Assembly: GCF_003605195.1 (NCBI RefSeq)
Contig: NZ_QYOS01000025.1
Span: 620,001-684,000, forward strand
Length of the DNA: 64,000 nucleotides
Source: Aurantiacibacter odishensis
GTDB taxonomy: Bacteria; Pseudomonadota; Alphaproteobacteria; Sphingomonadales; Sphingomonadaceae
Reading direction: 5' to 3'
The position numbers and the translations under genes are program-made. Shown here piece by piece: positions 1-11,890 of this stretch (the first letter of the stretch is position 1; every line of letters starts with the position of its first letter). The notes under the pieces are model-generated. The model had not been told where the DNA came from and searched no databases. It worked only from the letters and a program-made list of their open reading frames with translations.

Positions 1-149
1 GTTCCAATCGCCAGCAGCTTGATACGTTCGCCAACACCTGCGCGAATTTCTATCTCTCGGTGATGCAGGTCCTCGGCAACACCAGCCAGCAGGCTATTGC
101 CCCGCAAGACACGCCGCAGACCGGCGTTCCTCAGCAGAGCCAGCGCTAG
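1..149 (+). CDS. C-terminal fragment of an unrecognised protein
   Basis: An open frame runs in from the left edge and ends at the TAG at 147-149, leaving about 48 residues. The tail is rich in Gln, Thr and Pro (ending PQTGVPQQSQR) and looks like a disordered C-terminus. It does not look like the acidic tail of ribosomal protein L25, which often precedes pth. The pth ribosome-binding site (AGAAGGGGG) starts at the stop codon, so the two genes are probably cotranscribed. I cannot name a function. Confidence 0.5.
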   Translation, partial: SNRQQLDTFANTCANFYLSVMQVLGNTSQQAIAPQDTPQTGVPQQSQR

Positions 150-163
150 AAGGGGGCATCCCC

Positions 164-733
164 ATGCAACTCTGGGTAGGCCTCGGTAATCCCGGCCCAC
201 GCTATGCCATGCAACGCCACAACGTGGGTTTCATGGCCTGCGACGTGCTGGCCGACATGTACGATTTCGGCCCGGTGCAGAAGAAGTTCCAGGGCTGGCT
301 GCAGGAAGGACGCATCGGGTCCGAGAAAGTCCTGCTGCTGAAGCCGGGCACTTTCATGAACGAAAGCGGCCGCAGCGTGGGCGAGGCCATGCGCTTCTAC
401 AAGCTGCCGATCGAGGCGCTGACCGTATTTCACGACGAGCTCGACCTTGCCCCCTCCAAGGTCAAGGTGAAGCGCGGGGGCGGACACGCCGGGCACAATG
501 GCCTGCGCTCGATCGACGCGCACCTTGGCCCGGATTTCCGCCGCGTGCGGATCGGTATCGGCCATCCTGGCCACAAGGACCGCGTGCACGGGCATGTGCT
601 GGGCAACTACGCCAAATCGGAAATGGACGACCTGGTGCAGATGCTGGGCGCGATCGGCGGCTGTGCGGAGTGGCTGGCGGCGGACGACGACGCCCGCTTC
701 ATGAGCGAATATGCCCTGAAGATGCAGGACTGA
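164..733 (+). CDS. pth: Peptidyl-tRNA hydrolase
   Basis: Cytosolic enzyme that cleaves the ester bond of peptidyl-tRNAs dropped by stalled ribosomes, recycling tRNA. The 189-residue product has the usual family length. It begins with the family signature (LWVGLGNPG, residues 3-11). The conserved residues line up with those of E. coli Pth: N9, catalytic H19, N66, catalytic D91 in FHDELDL, and N112 in the GHNGLRSI motif. The ATG at 164 follows a strong GGGGG ribosome-binding site. The gene lies 14 bases after the upstream stop, so it is probably in an operon with it. Confidence 0.96.
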   Translation: MQLWVGLGNPGPRYAMQRHNVGFMACDVLADMYDFGPVQKKFQGWLQEGRIGSEKVLLLKPGTFMNESGRSVGEAMRFYKLPIEALTVFHDELDLAPSKVKVKRGGGHAGHNGLRSIDAHLGPDFRRVRIGIGHPGHKDRVHGHVLGNYAKSEMDDLVQMLGAIGGCAEWLAADDDARFMSEYALKMQD

Positions 734-892
734 TCAGCTGACTGCTTCGATGGCGGCCTGCCCTTCCGACGCTTCGAACATGACGCCACGCCAGGCGATG
801 ACCATTCGCACAAACCCGGCGCTGGCAATCCTGCCTGCAGGCGGCTAAGGCGCGGCCGAGCATATTTCCAATCGCATGAAGGCACGCAAGTT

Positions 893-1993
893 ATGGGATT
901 CCGCTGCGGGATCGTGGGTCTGCCCAACGTCGGCAAATCGACCCTTTTCAACGCCCTTACCGAAACGCAGGCCGCGCAGGCTGCAAACTATCCGTTCTGC
1001 ACGATCGAGCCCAATGTGGGCCAGGTCGCCGTGCCGGATGAGAGACTGGAACAGATCGCCAAGATCGCCGGCAGCGCCAAGATCATTCACACCCAGCTGT
1101 CGTTCGTGGACATTGCTGGCCTCGTGAAAGGGGCAAGCTCGGGCGAAGGGCTCGGCAATCAGTTCCTCGGCAACATTCGCGAGGTGGACGCCATCGTCCA
1201 TGTGCTGCGCTGTTTCGAGGATGACGATATCCAGCACGTGTCGAACAAGGTGGATCCGATCGCCGATGCGGAAGTGGTGGAAACCGAACTGATGCTGGCG
1301 GACCTCGAAAGCCTGGAGAAGCGCGTCGACAACGCGGCCAAGCGCGCCACTGCGGGCGACAAGGAAGCCAAGATGCTCGCCAGCGTGCTGGGCCAGGCGC
1401 TGGAGTTGCTGCGCGACGGCAAACCTGCGCGATTGGTGGAACCCAACGATGACGAGGAAGCCCGCCTATTCCGCCAGGCGCAGCTATTAACGGCGAAGCC
1501 CGTGCTCTACGTGTGCAACGTGGCCGAGGAAGACGCGGCGACCGGCAACGCCCTTTCTGAAAAGGTGTTCGCGAAGGCGAAGTCCGAAGGGGCCGAGGCC
1601 GTGGTCGTCTCAGCCGCGATCGAGTCCGAACTCGTCGGCATGGCGCCGGAGGAACGCGGTGAATATCTCGCCGAATTGGGCCTTGAGGAGAGCGGCCTCG
1701 CCCGAGTGATCCGTGCCGGTTACCAGTTGCTCGACCTCAAGACCTTCTTCACGGCCGGCCCGAAGGAAGCTCGCGCGTGGACGACGCCCGGCAGCGCCAA
1801 GGCTCCGCAGGCGGCAGGCGAGATCCACACCGATTTCGAAAAGGGCTTCATCCGCGCCGAAACCATCGCTTACGAGGACTATGTGGCCCTGGGCGGTGAG
1901 GGTCCGGCACGCGAGGCGGGGAAACTGCGTCAGGAAGGCAAGGAATACCTGGTGAAGGACGGCGACGTTTTGCTGTTCAAGTTCAACGTCTAG
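893..1993 (+). CDS. ychF: Ribosome-binding ATPase YchF (Obg family)
   Basis: Universally conserved P-loop NTPase of the Obg/TRAFAC class that binds ribosomes and, in E. coli, prefers ATP. The 366-residue product carries the P-loop GLPNVGKST (residues 9-17), a DIAGLVKGAS G3 region and, in place of the usual NKxD, the YchF-type NVAEED G4 motif. It ends with the TGS-like domain characteristic of the family (EDYVALGG, then VLLFKFNV at the C-terminus). The start at 893 is supported by GAAGG at 878-882. A strong hairpin terminator follows at 2013-2050. Confidence 0.96.
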   Translation: MGFRCGIVGLPNVGKSTLFNALTETQAAQAANYPFCTIEPNVGQVAVPDERLEQIAKIAGSAKIIHTQLSFVDIAGLVKGASSGEGLGNQFLGNIREVDAIVHVLRCFEDDDIQHVSNKVDPIADAEVVETELMLADLESLEKRVDNAAKRATAGDKEAKMLASVLGQALELLRDGKPARLVEPNDDEEARLFRQAQLLTAKPVLYVCNVAEEDAATGNALSEKVFAKAKSEGAEAVVVSAAIESELVGMAPEERGEYLAELGLEESGLARVIRAGYQLLDLKTFFTAGPKEARAWTTPGSAKAPQAAGEIHTDFEKGFIRAETIAYEDYVALGGEGPAREAGKLRQEGKEYLVKDGDVLLFKFNV

Positions 1994-2012
1994 CGGCTGA
2001 CGCCATCCAATG

Positions 2013-2050
2013 AAAAACGGCGCGGAAACCGAAGTTTCCGCGCCGTTTTT
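2013..2050. terminator. Bidirectional intrinsic terminator between ychF and the TPR gene
   Basis: A 17-base arm (2013-2029, AAAAACGGCGCGGAAAC) is perfectly complementary to 2034-2050 with a CGAA tetraloop between. The A-run on the left and the T-run on the right give a U-tract in both directions, fitting its place between two convergent genes. Confidence 0.93.
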
Positions 2051-2071
2051 GCGTTCGTAGTCGAGGTATAT

Positions 2072-3337
2072 TTACATCATCGAGGCAGCGTAGGCCGCCC
2101 ACATGCGGGCAACCGGTGCGCGGTTGCCATCGACCATGCCGAAGGTTTCGAGAGCGGCCGCGTAGTTGCCCTGCTCAACCTGAGCGATACCGATACGGGT
2201 GTTGGCGGTATTTGCATCGGCGCCCTTTTCCAGGGCCATGCGATACATGCCTTCGGCGCGGGCGAAATCGTCCAGCGAGTAGAGCACGTCGCCAGCGCTC
2301 ATGGCGTCGAGCGAGTCGCCGCTTTCTCCGTCGGAGACGATACCTTCGATGCCGCTGCGATCCTGCGGAGCACGGGTATCAACGATGCCCTTCACTTCGG
2401 TGTAGTACGGGTCGGCGGAATCGAACACGCCAGCGGTCATGCCAAGGGCCAGCACGTCCTGGACTTCGTTCGACATCACGCGCGGATCGAGGTCCTCTAT
2501 GTAGCGAACGAATTCCTGACGCTGTGTCAGCGCGTCGGTGGAACGCATCAAGCGATAGAGGTCAACGCGCACTTCGGGGTCGAGTTCGTAGAGTGCGTTC
2601 ACGACCTGCAGGGTGTTCACCCAGTTCGTCTGATTGGCGTGGTGGCGGACCAGCGCTTCCGAAGTCGTCAAGGCTTCTTCGCGCATATCATTGTTATAGG
2701 TGCGCTGCAGCGTACTCAGCAGCCAGCCTTCTCTGGGCGTGGTGCCCGCGGCTTCGGCAGCGGCCACGGCTTCCATCACGGTGTTGTAGGCAGCTTCGTA
2801 ATTGTCTTCGCGGGCATAGCTTTCGGCCACCAGAGCGGTGGCGTCTGCTTCCGGATCGGAATAGCCGGCGGCCACGGCGGCCTGCAGCGCGGTGCGCGCG
2901 GCGGCATAGTCACCGGCATTGAAAGCCAGGCTGCCGACAAACCAGTTGAACTGGCCGACCTGCTCGGGAGCGACAAGGCCGCTCTCCAGCATCAGTTCCA
3001 GGCCCTGGCGCTGCAGCGCGGGTTCGGACAGCTGGTTGCCGATGTTGAGGATGAGATTGCCCGCCACGTTGCGGTCGGCAGGGGTTTCGATGGCAGCGAT
3101 CAGCGTGGGGATCGCGGCGCGCGCGCCTGCGACATCCGGGGTCTCGCCCTGAACCATTGCGGCAACGGGCTGGTAGGCTTCAACGAATCCGCGCGAATTG
3201 TCCTGCGCCTGCGCAGCTTCGGACGTCACGGCGGCAGAGCCCATCGACACACCGCCGGCAAGGGCGATGGCAAGGGCGAAACCGGCAACGGTGCCGCGGA
3301 TGGATTTGTTGCGAGTGGTGCGGAAAGCGCGAAGCAT
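2072..3337 (-). CDS. Secreted TPR-like protein of unknown function
   Basis: I place the start at the ATG at 3337, preceded by a good CCAGGAGAG ribosome-binding site. A longer frame reaching 3418 has no such support. The 421-residue product begins with positively charged residues, a hydrophobic stretch (GTVAGFALAIALAGGV) and a likely signal-peptidase site after AAQAQ, so it is probably periplasmic. The mature part is Ala-rich and helical, with repeated units of about 35 residues such as NAGDYAAARTALQAAVAAGY and EQGNYAAALETFGMV that resemble tetratricopeptide repeats. No catalytic motif is visible. It is divergent from gyrA. The call rests on repeat character only. Confidence 0.75.
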   Translation of the reverse strand: MLRAFRTTRNKSIRGTVAGFALAIALAGGVSMGSAAVTSEAAQAQDNSRGFVEAYQPVAAMVQGETPDVAGARAAIPTLIAAIETPADRNVAGNLILNIGNQLSEPALQRQGLELMLESGLVAPEQVGQFNWFVGSLAFNAGDYAAARTALQAAVAAGYSDPEADATALVAESYAREDNYEAAYNTVMEAVAAAEAAGTTPREGWLLSTLQRTYNNDMREEALTTSEALVRHHANQTNWVNTLQVVNALYELDPEVRVDLYRLMRSTDALTQRQEFVRYIEDLDPRVMSNEVQDVLALGMTAGVFDSADPYYTEVKGIVDTRAPQDRSGIEGIVSDGESGDSLDAMSAGDVLYSLDDFARAEGMYRMALEKGADANTANTRIGIAQVEQGNYAAALETFGMVDGNRAPVARMWAAYAASMM

Positions 3338-3622
3338 AGTGGTATTCTCTCCTGGTAATTCTGGCAGGCAGTAAACACGTTGATACTGCCCGTCGTTCCC
3401 GGTCGTGGCCTCATGCACACTCAGCCCGAGATTGCAAACATGTCCTACAGGTCATGCGCTGAATGGCGTTTTAACGGGGTAAGACGGCAAAATTCAGGAA
3501 TGGCGCGGTGAGGTGTGGAAAACGGGCGGTTTTACCGGGCGTTTCGCGCGCTTGCTATGGTGCCCCTCGCCCCCCTTCCCTACATTGCCGGACAACCAGA
3601 ACGATAATGGAATTGCAGGTTA

Positions 3623-6466
<2,844 letters not shown>

Positions 6467-6522
6467 TTCGCTACCTTCCCCCGTTGGCGTAGGATCGCTC
6501 TTACGTCTTTGGGGGAAAGATT

Positions 6523-6936
6523 ATGTCGATCAATTCCGATGCACTCGCGTTTTTCGATGCCTGCGAAACCGGCAAGGGCTGGGACGTCTGCAAGCAGTGG
6601 TGCCGGCCTGACGCCGTCTTCACCGCGCAGGCCGATGCTCTTGCAGAAATCACCACGGTAGAAGGCTATACCGAGTGGATGGCCCATTTGCTCGAACCGC
6701 TGCCCAACATGAGCTACGAGTTACTGGCTTTTGGCGGCGACGAAGCTACTGGGACATTCGTGGCCGCTGCGGTTTTTCGTGCCACCCATTCCGGTGAGGG
6801 TGGACCCGTGCCGCCAACAGGCAAGGCCATCGCTTCTGACTATTGCTACGTCTTCCGGTTCGAGGACGGCAGGATAGCCCACATGACCAAGATCTGGAAC
6901 GACGGCTATGCGATGCGCGAAGCGGGCTGGGCCTGA
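6523..6936 (+). CDS. SnoaL/NTF2-like family protein
   Basis: A 137-residue protein with the pattern of small alpha+beta NTF2/SnoaL folds: an N-terminal helical part (ALAFFDACETGKGWDVC), a DAVF strand, and a C-terminal sheet (YCYVFRFEDGRIAHMTKIWND). The last motif is typical of ketosteroid-isomerase-like and polyketide-cyclase-like proteins. The substrate cannot be read from the sequence. The start ATG at 6523 is preceded by GGGGGAAAG. It follows gyrA by 56 bases with no terminator visible, so readthrough from gyrA is possible. Confidence 0.75.
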   Translation: MSINSDALAFFDACETGKGWDVCKQWCRPDAVFTAQADALAEITTVEGYTEWMAHLLEPLPNMSYELLAFGGDEATGTFVAAAVFRATHSGEGGPVPPTGKAIASDYCYVFRFEDGRIAHMTKIWNDGYAMREAGWA

Positions 6937-6939
6937 AGG

Positions 6940-7638
6940 CTAGTCCTCCCGCCGCCACGCCACCCGCAGTTCCGGGTTCCGCTTCCGCAGCGTCGTTACT
7001 ACGCCCACGGTGATCAGGAACTGGCCGAGGTAGTAGATCGGCCAGACGAGGTATTCGGGTACTTCGCTACCCGACAGCGGTCCGAGCCGTGCGAAGATCA
7101 GCAGGTCCGACACCACGAACAGCAACGCACCCGCAGCCACGCGCATCCTAGGAAAATCGCTCATCCACGCGCTTGCCGCCATGAGGCTCAGCGCGACGGC
7201 GTAGATCGCCACGGCCCACGCCATATTGCGGTCGTAGGGCAGGAAATAACCGATCACCGGCGGCAAGATCAGGATGGCGAGGAAAGCCCACTGGTCCGCC
7301 CCGTGCAGCTTGCCGCGCGAGTGGCGCATGAAGACCGAGACCGCCAGCATGTGGAAGACGAAGAACACCGCCGCGCCCACGCGCAGGTCGAACTCGATGG
7401 CCATGTCCGCGCATGCCGCCACGGCCATTGCCAGCGCCAGTCGGTGCGAATCCCCGCTCTGGTGGCGCAGGTAAGCGTAGATCGCCAGGAAACCGACACC
7501 GAACCCCTTGATCGGGATGAGATAAAGCTCCGGCAGGTTCGTCGCCTGAAGATAGTAATAGGACAGCGCCGCAACGATGCTGAGCACCAGGAAAGGGCGC
7601 TTCTGCGCCAGCGCGGGATGGGGCTGCTTGGGAGGCAT
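6940..7638 (-). CDS. YhhN-family integral membrane protein (lysoplasmalogenase-like)
   Basis: A 232-residue, very hydrophobic protein with about eight predicted membrane segments and a C-terminal basic tail. The segment ending GALLFVVSDLLIFARL and the conserved acidic residues within membrane segments (ACADMAIEF) match the YhhN/TMEM86 family, whose animal members hydrolyse lysoplasmalogen. Bacterial members are mostly uncharacterised, so the enzymatic role is inferred from family. It starts 9 bases after the stop of the upstream S41 peptidase gene and is probably cotranscribed with it. Confidence 0.8.
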   Translation of the reverse strand: MPPKQPHPALAQKRPFLVLSIVAALSYYYLQATNLPELYLIPIKGFGVGFLAIYAYLRHQSGDSHRLALAMAVAACADMAIEFDLRVGAAVFFVFHMLAVSVFMRHSRGKLHGADQWAFLAILILPPVIGYFLPYDRNMAWAVAIYAVALSLMAASAWMSDFPRMRVAAGALLFVVSDLLIFARLGPLSGSEVPEYLVWPIYYLGQFLITVGVVTTLRKRNPELRVAWRRED

Positions 7639-7647
7639 GTGACGCGC

Positions 7648-9123
7648 TTAGCGCTCCGCCCTGATCTGCACCAGAGCGGTTTCGAGCATAACGTCTTCGG
7701 CGCTGCCCACAGGGTTCGGCGCAATCACGAAGTCCGGCACAACCCCGCGCGTCGTCTCCTCGCCCGAAGGGCGCACCATGTAGGCCTTGGGATAGGTGAT
7801 GACCGCGCCGGAATTGGGCAGCGCAAAGGTCTCCACCGCGCCGTAGGTGGTGGGCAGGTCAGCCGTTTCCTCTCCCACGATGGTGGCAATGCCAAGGTCC
7901 TGCATCAGTGCCGCCACCACTGCGGCGTTGGAATAGCTGTGCTGGTTGACCAGCACCCACACGCGCCCGTCGAACGCGTTGTCGGCAATGGGCTGCGTCA
8001 GGGGCAGGTCGACCGACACCACCTGGCCATCGTCGGCAGAAGCGAGCGCGGCGGCGATCCGGCCTGCGAGCGTATTCGCATCGCCCTCCCGGTCGGCCCA
8101 TGCCGCCTTGGTGTTCGGCCCGGCGCGAACTTCGTAGCGGGAGGCATAGCGGTAGGGTTCCTCCACCAGTCGCGCCACGATCAGGTCGGAGAAACTCGCA
8201 TCGCCGCCGCCGTTGTCACGCAGGTCGATCACCAAGTCAGTCGCTCCGCTGGCCGAGATCGCGGTGAAGGCTTCCTCGACGAAAGCGCGGAAGGGGGCGA
8301 TGGTGTAAGTCTCGCCGTCCTCGCCGCGTTCTTCCTCGGTTGCTGAGAACGGGCCGGGCTGGAGGTAATAGATGCCCTCGCCAAGGTCGCGGTGGATACG
8401 CGCACCGGGGCTACGGTCCGGCGCCGCGACGGGGCGCGCTGCCTGCATCGCGTACATCTCGCCAAGGCCCATAGCCGACACCGAAGCGGTGGCAGGTTGC
8501 CCGTCCGGCCCGATGTATTCGATTGCGAGGCTCTCCTGCGGCCCGAAGACGAAATAGAGATAGGCGGGCAGCCCAAGCTCGATCTGCGAGCGGAGCAGGC
8601 GGTCGCTGTCGGCAGATATGATGGAGCGGGCACGGCTTTCGAACTCCGCCAGCGATATTCCGCCAAGGCCGGTAATGCGGGAGCCGGGCGGCAGGCTTTC
8701 GCCCTCGCCCGCCCACTGGTCCGTCACCATCGCGCCGTCGCGGTAGGTGACCGACAGGGGAATAATCGCCCCGCCCTCGCCCACGTAGGCGAAGAGGTCT
8801 CCCATGGCCGCCTCGGTCTTGGCGTGGCCCACGTTCCCGAGGGCCATCGCTTCGTGGAGCATCAGGTGGAACTCTGCCTTCGGTATTGGGCCATCGATGC
8901 GGGATCGCAGGCTCTCGATATGGGCATCGTATTCGGTACGGCTTCGGCGGGCGAAGAGATCGACGTGCTCCTGCTGCAAGCGGGCGTAGAGTGTCCTCAG
9001 GTCCTCGCGTGCTTCCTCTGCCGTGTAGCAGTGCTCGCAAGGCGCGCTCTCCTGCGCGGCCAGCGGGGAAGCGATCATCATTGCGAAGGAGGCGACGAGG
9101 TTGCGCGCGAAACGATTTGCCAT
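7648..9123 (-). CDS. Exported S41-family serine peptidase
   Basis: A 491-residue protein with a signal peptide ([18 protein letters not shown]) and hence probably periplasmic. The middle part is PDZ-like ([17 protein letters not shown]). The C-terminal half has the S41/tail-specific protease core: [13 protein letters not shown], then the nucleophile region [19 protein letters not shown], then IVGEET. The Ser in SYSNA is the predicted nucleophile. Two Cys residues sit just after the signal peptide (PCEHC). The target is unknown. It is divergent from trmFO with 53 bases between the starts. Confidence 0.87.
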   Translation of the reverse strand: MANRFARNLVASFAMMIASPLAAQESAPCEHCYTAEEAREDLRTLYARLQQEHVDLFARRSRTEYDAHIESLRSRIDGPIPKAEFHLMLHEAMALGNVGHAKTEAAMGDLFAYVGEGGAIIPLSVTYRDGAMVTDQWAGEGESLPPGSRITGLGGISLAEFESRARSIISADSDRLLRSQIELGLPAYLYFVFGPQESLAIEYIGPDGQPATASVSAMGLGEMYAMQAARPVAAPDRSPGARIHRDLGEGIYYLQPGPFSATEEERGEDGETYTIAPFRAFVEEAFTAISASGATDLVIDLRDNGGGDASFSDLIVARLVEEPYRYASRYEVRAGPNTKAAWADREGDANTLAGRIAAALASADDGQVVSVDLPLTQPIADNAFDGRVWVLVNQHSYSNAAVVAALMQDLGIATIVGEETADLPTTYGAVETFALPNSGAVITYPKAYMVRPSGEETTRGVVPDFVIAPNPVGSAEDVMLETALVQIRAER

Positions 9124-9176
9124 GGGCCGACACTACCCCCTCGAAATTGACCGTCAACTCGCCTACCTGCGCTGTC

Positions 9177-10541
9177 ATGACACATCAGGTCCACATCATC
9201 GGCGGCGGTCTCGCGGGCAGCGAGGCGGCTTGGCAGCTTGCGCAGCGCGGCGTGAAAGTGCGCCTGTCCGAAATGCGCGGTTGCGGTGAAATGACGGCCG
9301 CACACCAGACCGACGGACTGGCCGAACTGGTGTGCTCCAATTCGTTCCGCAGCGATGACGACGAGAAGAACGCGGTCGGCCTGTTGCACCACGAGATGCG
9401 GCGGCTCGATTCCATCATCATGTCCGCCGGCGAACTCGCTCGCGTTCCTGCCGGCAGCGCCATGGCGGTGGACCGCGACGTATTCAGCGCCGAAGTGCAG
9501 AAGCGGCTGGAAGAGCACCCCAACATCACCATCGTGCGCGAGAAGGTGGACCAGTTACCGCAGGACGGCATGACCATCGTCGCCACCGGGCCTCTCACCG
9601 CTGCCAGCCTGGCGCAGAGCATCGTCAGTGCGACCGGCGAGGACCGGCTCGCCTTCTTCGATGCCATCGCGCCGATCGTCTATCGCGACAGCATCGACAT
9701 GAGCAAGGCGTGGATCCAGTCGCGCTGGAACAAGACCACGGCGGCCTCCAACGAGGATGGCGACTACATCAATTGCCCGATGAACAAGGAGCAGTACGAG
9801 GCCTTCGTGCAGGGCCTGCTCGATGCAGAGAAGGGCGAGTTCAAGGAATGGGAAGCCGACACGCCCTATTTCGATGGCTGCATGCCGATCGAAGTGATGG
9901 CCGAGCGCGGCGTCGAGACCTTGCGCTACGGCCCGATGAAAGGCGTCGGCCTCGATAATCCGCACGACCGCACCGAGGAACATCCGCAGGGGCGCTGGCC
10001 CTATGCCGTGGTGCAATTGCGGCAGGACAACAAGCTGGGCACGCTGTGGAACATGGTCGGCTTCCAGACCAAGATGAAGTACGGCGCGCAGGTGGAGCTG
10101 TTCCGCACCATTCCGGGGCTGGAGAATGCCGAGTTCGCGCGGCTTGGCGGGATGCACCGCAACACCTTCATCAATTCGCCCGAATTGCTGGACCGGCAGC
10201 TGCGCCTGAAATCGGCGCCGCACATCCGCTTCGCCGGACAGGTGACGGGCTGCGAGGGTTATGTGGAAAGCAGCGCCGTTGGCTTGATGGCCGGCATGAT
10301 GGCGTCAAGCGAGCTGGCGGGCGAGACGTGGTCCCCTCCCCCCGCAACCACGGCTATGGGCGCGCTGCTGAGCCATATCACCGGCGATGCCGATGCCAGC
10401 CACTTCCAGCCCATGAACGTGAACTTCGGCCTCTTCCCGCCTCTGCACGAGGTGAAAAAGAAGCAGCGCAAGGAAGCCTACACCTCGCGCGCCAAGGCCG
10501 ATTTCGGCGAGTGGCTGGAGAGCCTGACCGTCCCCGCCTGA
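9177..10541 (+). CDS. trmFO: Methylenetetrahydrofolate--tRNA-(uracil-5-)-methyltransferase
   Basis: FAD enzyme that makes ribothymidine at position 54 of tRNA using methylene-THF instead of S-adenosylmethionine. The 454-residue product begins with the dinucleotide-binding motif [17 protein letters not shown]. It contains the family motifs [31 protein letters not shown] and [12 protein letters not shown], the last holding a conserved Cys. The start is the ATG at 9177; a longer frame extends upstream through the divergent peptidase gene but lacks homology. TrmFO occurs in Firmicutes and a subset of alphaproteobacteria including sphingomonads. Confidence 0.95.
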   Translation: MTHQVHIIGGGLAGSEAAWQLAQRGVKVRLSEMRGCGEMTAAHQTDGLAELVCSNSFRSDDDEKNAVGLLHHEMRRLDSIIMSAGELARVPAGSAMAVDRDVFSAEVQKRLEEHPNITIVREKVDQLPQDGMTIVATGPLTAASLAQSIVSATGEDRLAFFDAIAPIVYRDSIDMSKAWIQSRWNKTTAASNEDGDYINCPMNKEQYEAFVQGLLDAEKGEFKEWEADTPYFDGCMPIEVMAERGVETLRYGPMKGVGLDNPHDRTEEHPQGRWPYAVVQLRQDNKLGTLWNMVGFQTKMKYGAQVELFRTIPGLENAEFARLGGMHRNTFINSPELLDRQLRLKSAPHIRFAGQVTGCEGYVESSAVGLMAGMMASSELAGETWSPPPATTAMGALLSHITGDADASHFQPMNVNFGLFPPLHEVKKKQRKEAYTSRAKADFGEWLESLTVPA

Positions 10542-10545
10542 TCTT

Positions 10546-11016
10546 CTAGCAATTGCAGCTTGGCCGCGACGTGGCCCTCGGCTTCGGTGCGCTGGTGGCG
10601 AATTCCGCCTGCGTCAGTTCGTCGTCCTCGTTCGCATCCATCTCCGCGAAGCGATCGCTGGTGGTGATGGCCCATTCCTCGAAGGTCAGCAGGTTGTTGC
10701 CGTCGGTATCCAGCCTCCGGAAGGAATCCGTGCGGGTGGAGAGCATTTCATTGCGGGTGATCTTCAGGTCGCGGTTGCGATCATAGCGGAAGAAACGACG
10801 CTGCTCGCGGGTCAGCTCGCTCGCTTCGGGCGGCTCGGGCCCGGTCAGGCCCGAAACGTCGGCCACAGGCAGAGCATCGGGATCGATTGCGTCCTGCGCG
10901 CTTTCGGGCTCGGGCGGGGGGGCGCCCTTCTCGACCTGCGCCCTGCCCTGTATCCAGAACAGACCCAGTCCCACCAGCAGCAATGCGCTGAAGGCGCCCA
11001 GGATAATTCGGTTCAT
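10546..11016 (-). CDS. Membrane-anchored EF-hand protein
   Basis: A 156-residue protein with an N-terminal hydrophobic segment (RIILGAFSALLLVGLGLFWI) followed by a Pro/Glu-rich linker. Three EF-hand-type loops sit in the C-terminal half: DRNRDLKITRNE, DTDGNNLLTFEE and DANEDDELTQAE, each with acidic or Asn residues at positions 1, 3 and 5 and Glu at 12. It probably binds calcium in the periplasm as a signal-anchor protein. It ends in SCNC. It is convergent with trmFO (4 bases apart). No enzyme activity is suggested. Confidence 0.85.
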   Translation of the reverse strand: MNRIILGAFSALLLVGLGLFWIQGRAQVEKGAPPPEPESAQDAIDPDALPVADVSGLTGPEPPEASELTREQRRFFRYDRNRDLKITRNEMLSTRTDSFRRLDTDGNNLLTFEEWAITTSDRFAEMDANEDDELTQAEFATSAPKPRATSRPSCNC

Positions 11017-11049
11017 CGATAATTTCCCCCTTGGATTCGGGGGCTTACG

Positions 11050-11706
11050 CTACATGCCAAGCAGGCCTGCACGCAAGGCCGTTGCCATCGCCCCTGCCCC
11101 GTCGAGCAATTCGCCCGAGCCGAGACGGTGTGCCCTGAGAGAAAGGCTGTGCAACACCGCGAGCGAGCGCACTTCCTTTGGCAGGCGCGGGCGCGGGCCG
11201 CCCGATGCCGCCGCGGCTTCGCGCGCCATGGCCGCTTCAGCCTCGCTATCGAGATGCATCGCCAGATCCAGCAGCGCCCATTCCCGCCCGGCCTTCTCGA
11301 CCGGCGCATCGGGCTGGCCTCGCCCGGATGCATCGTTGACGGCTGCCCAGCCGAGCGCCCGGCCACGTGCGAAGGTGGACAGTTCGGGGCGACCAAGCGT
11401 TTCTGACAGGAGCATCTCCCACCCGTCGACTAGTGGCACGAGCCGCGCCGCCTCGATGCCGCAACCGCGCAACAGCGCAAGCAACGGCTCGCCAATCGGC
11501 CAGTCGGACGGAGCCTGCTCCAGCCGCTCCCGCCACCAGGCGAGCTTCATCTGCGCGATCACAGGTTCTCCGCCGTTGCGGATAATCCCTGCCAGGCGTG
11601 TGTCGAGCGCGAGCAAGGCCAGCGTGGCGGACTTCGTCCTTTGCGGCGCATACGACAGAGCGAGGCGCTGAGGCAGAGGCAGGGTTTCGACAAGATCGGA
11701 GGACAT
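11050..11706 (-). CDS. Short squalene/phytoene synthase-like protein
   Basis: A 218-residue helical protein. The segment AQMKLAWWRERLEQAP matches the WWR helix of the squalene/phytoene synthase fold, and the preceding ALLALDTRLAGIIRNGGEP is the corresponding first helix pair. However, the protein is about 60-80 residues shorter than true synthases and the two Asp-rich motifs (DxxxD) that bind the diphosphates are not visible. It may therefore be a non-catalytic member, like the NDUFAF6-type proteins linked to complex I assembly. Function is not established. It is divergent from the Tad cluster. Confidence 0.6.
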   Translation of the reverse strand: MSSDLVETLPLPQRLALSYAPQRTKSATLALLALDTRLAGIIRNGGEPVIAQMKLAWWRERLEQAPSDWPIGEPLLALLRGCGIEAARLVPLVDGWEMLLSETLGRPELSTFARGRALGWAAVNDASGRGQPDAPVEKAGREWALLDLAMHLDSEAEAAMAREAAAASGGPRPRLPKEVRSLAVLHSLSLRAHRLGSGELLDGAGAMATALRAGLLGM

Positions 11707-11890
11707 GCGCGAACAGCCTTCACCTTAAAATCCGGCCCAAGTCAAAGATTGTCGGTCCGCACGCCCAAGGATCGTTCCGGGATCGCGCAGACCCTGGCAA
11801 ACGGCTTGTTAACTCCCCTTGGTTACACCCGCGAAACCACAGCCTCGGTATACTGCGTGGTCAGGTGGTAACAATAACAGGTGCACCGAA

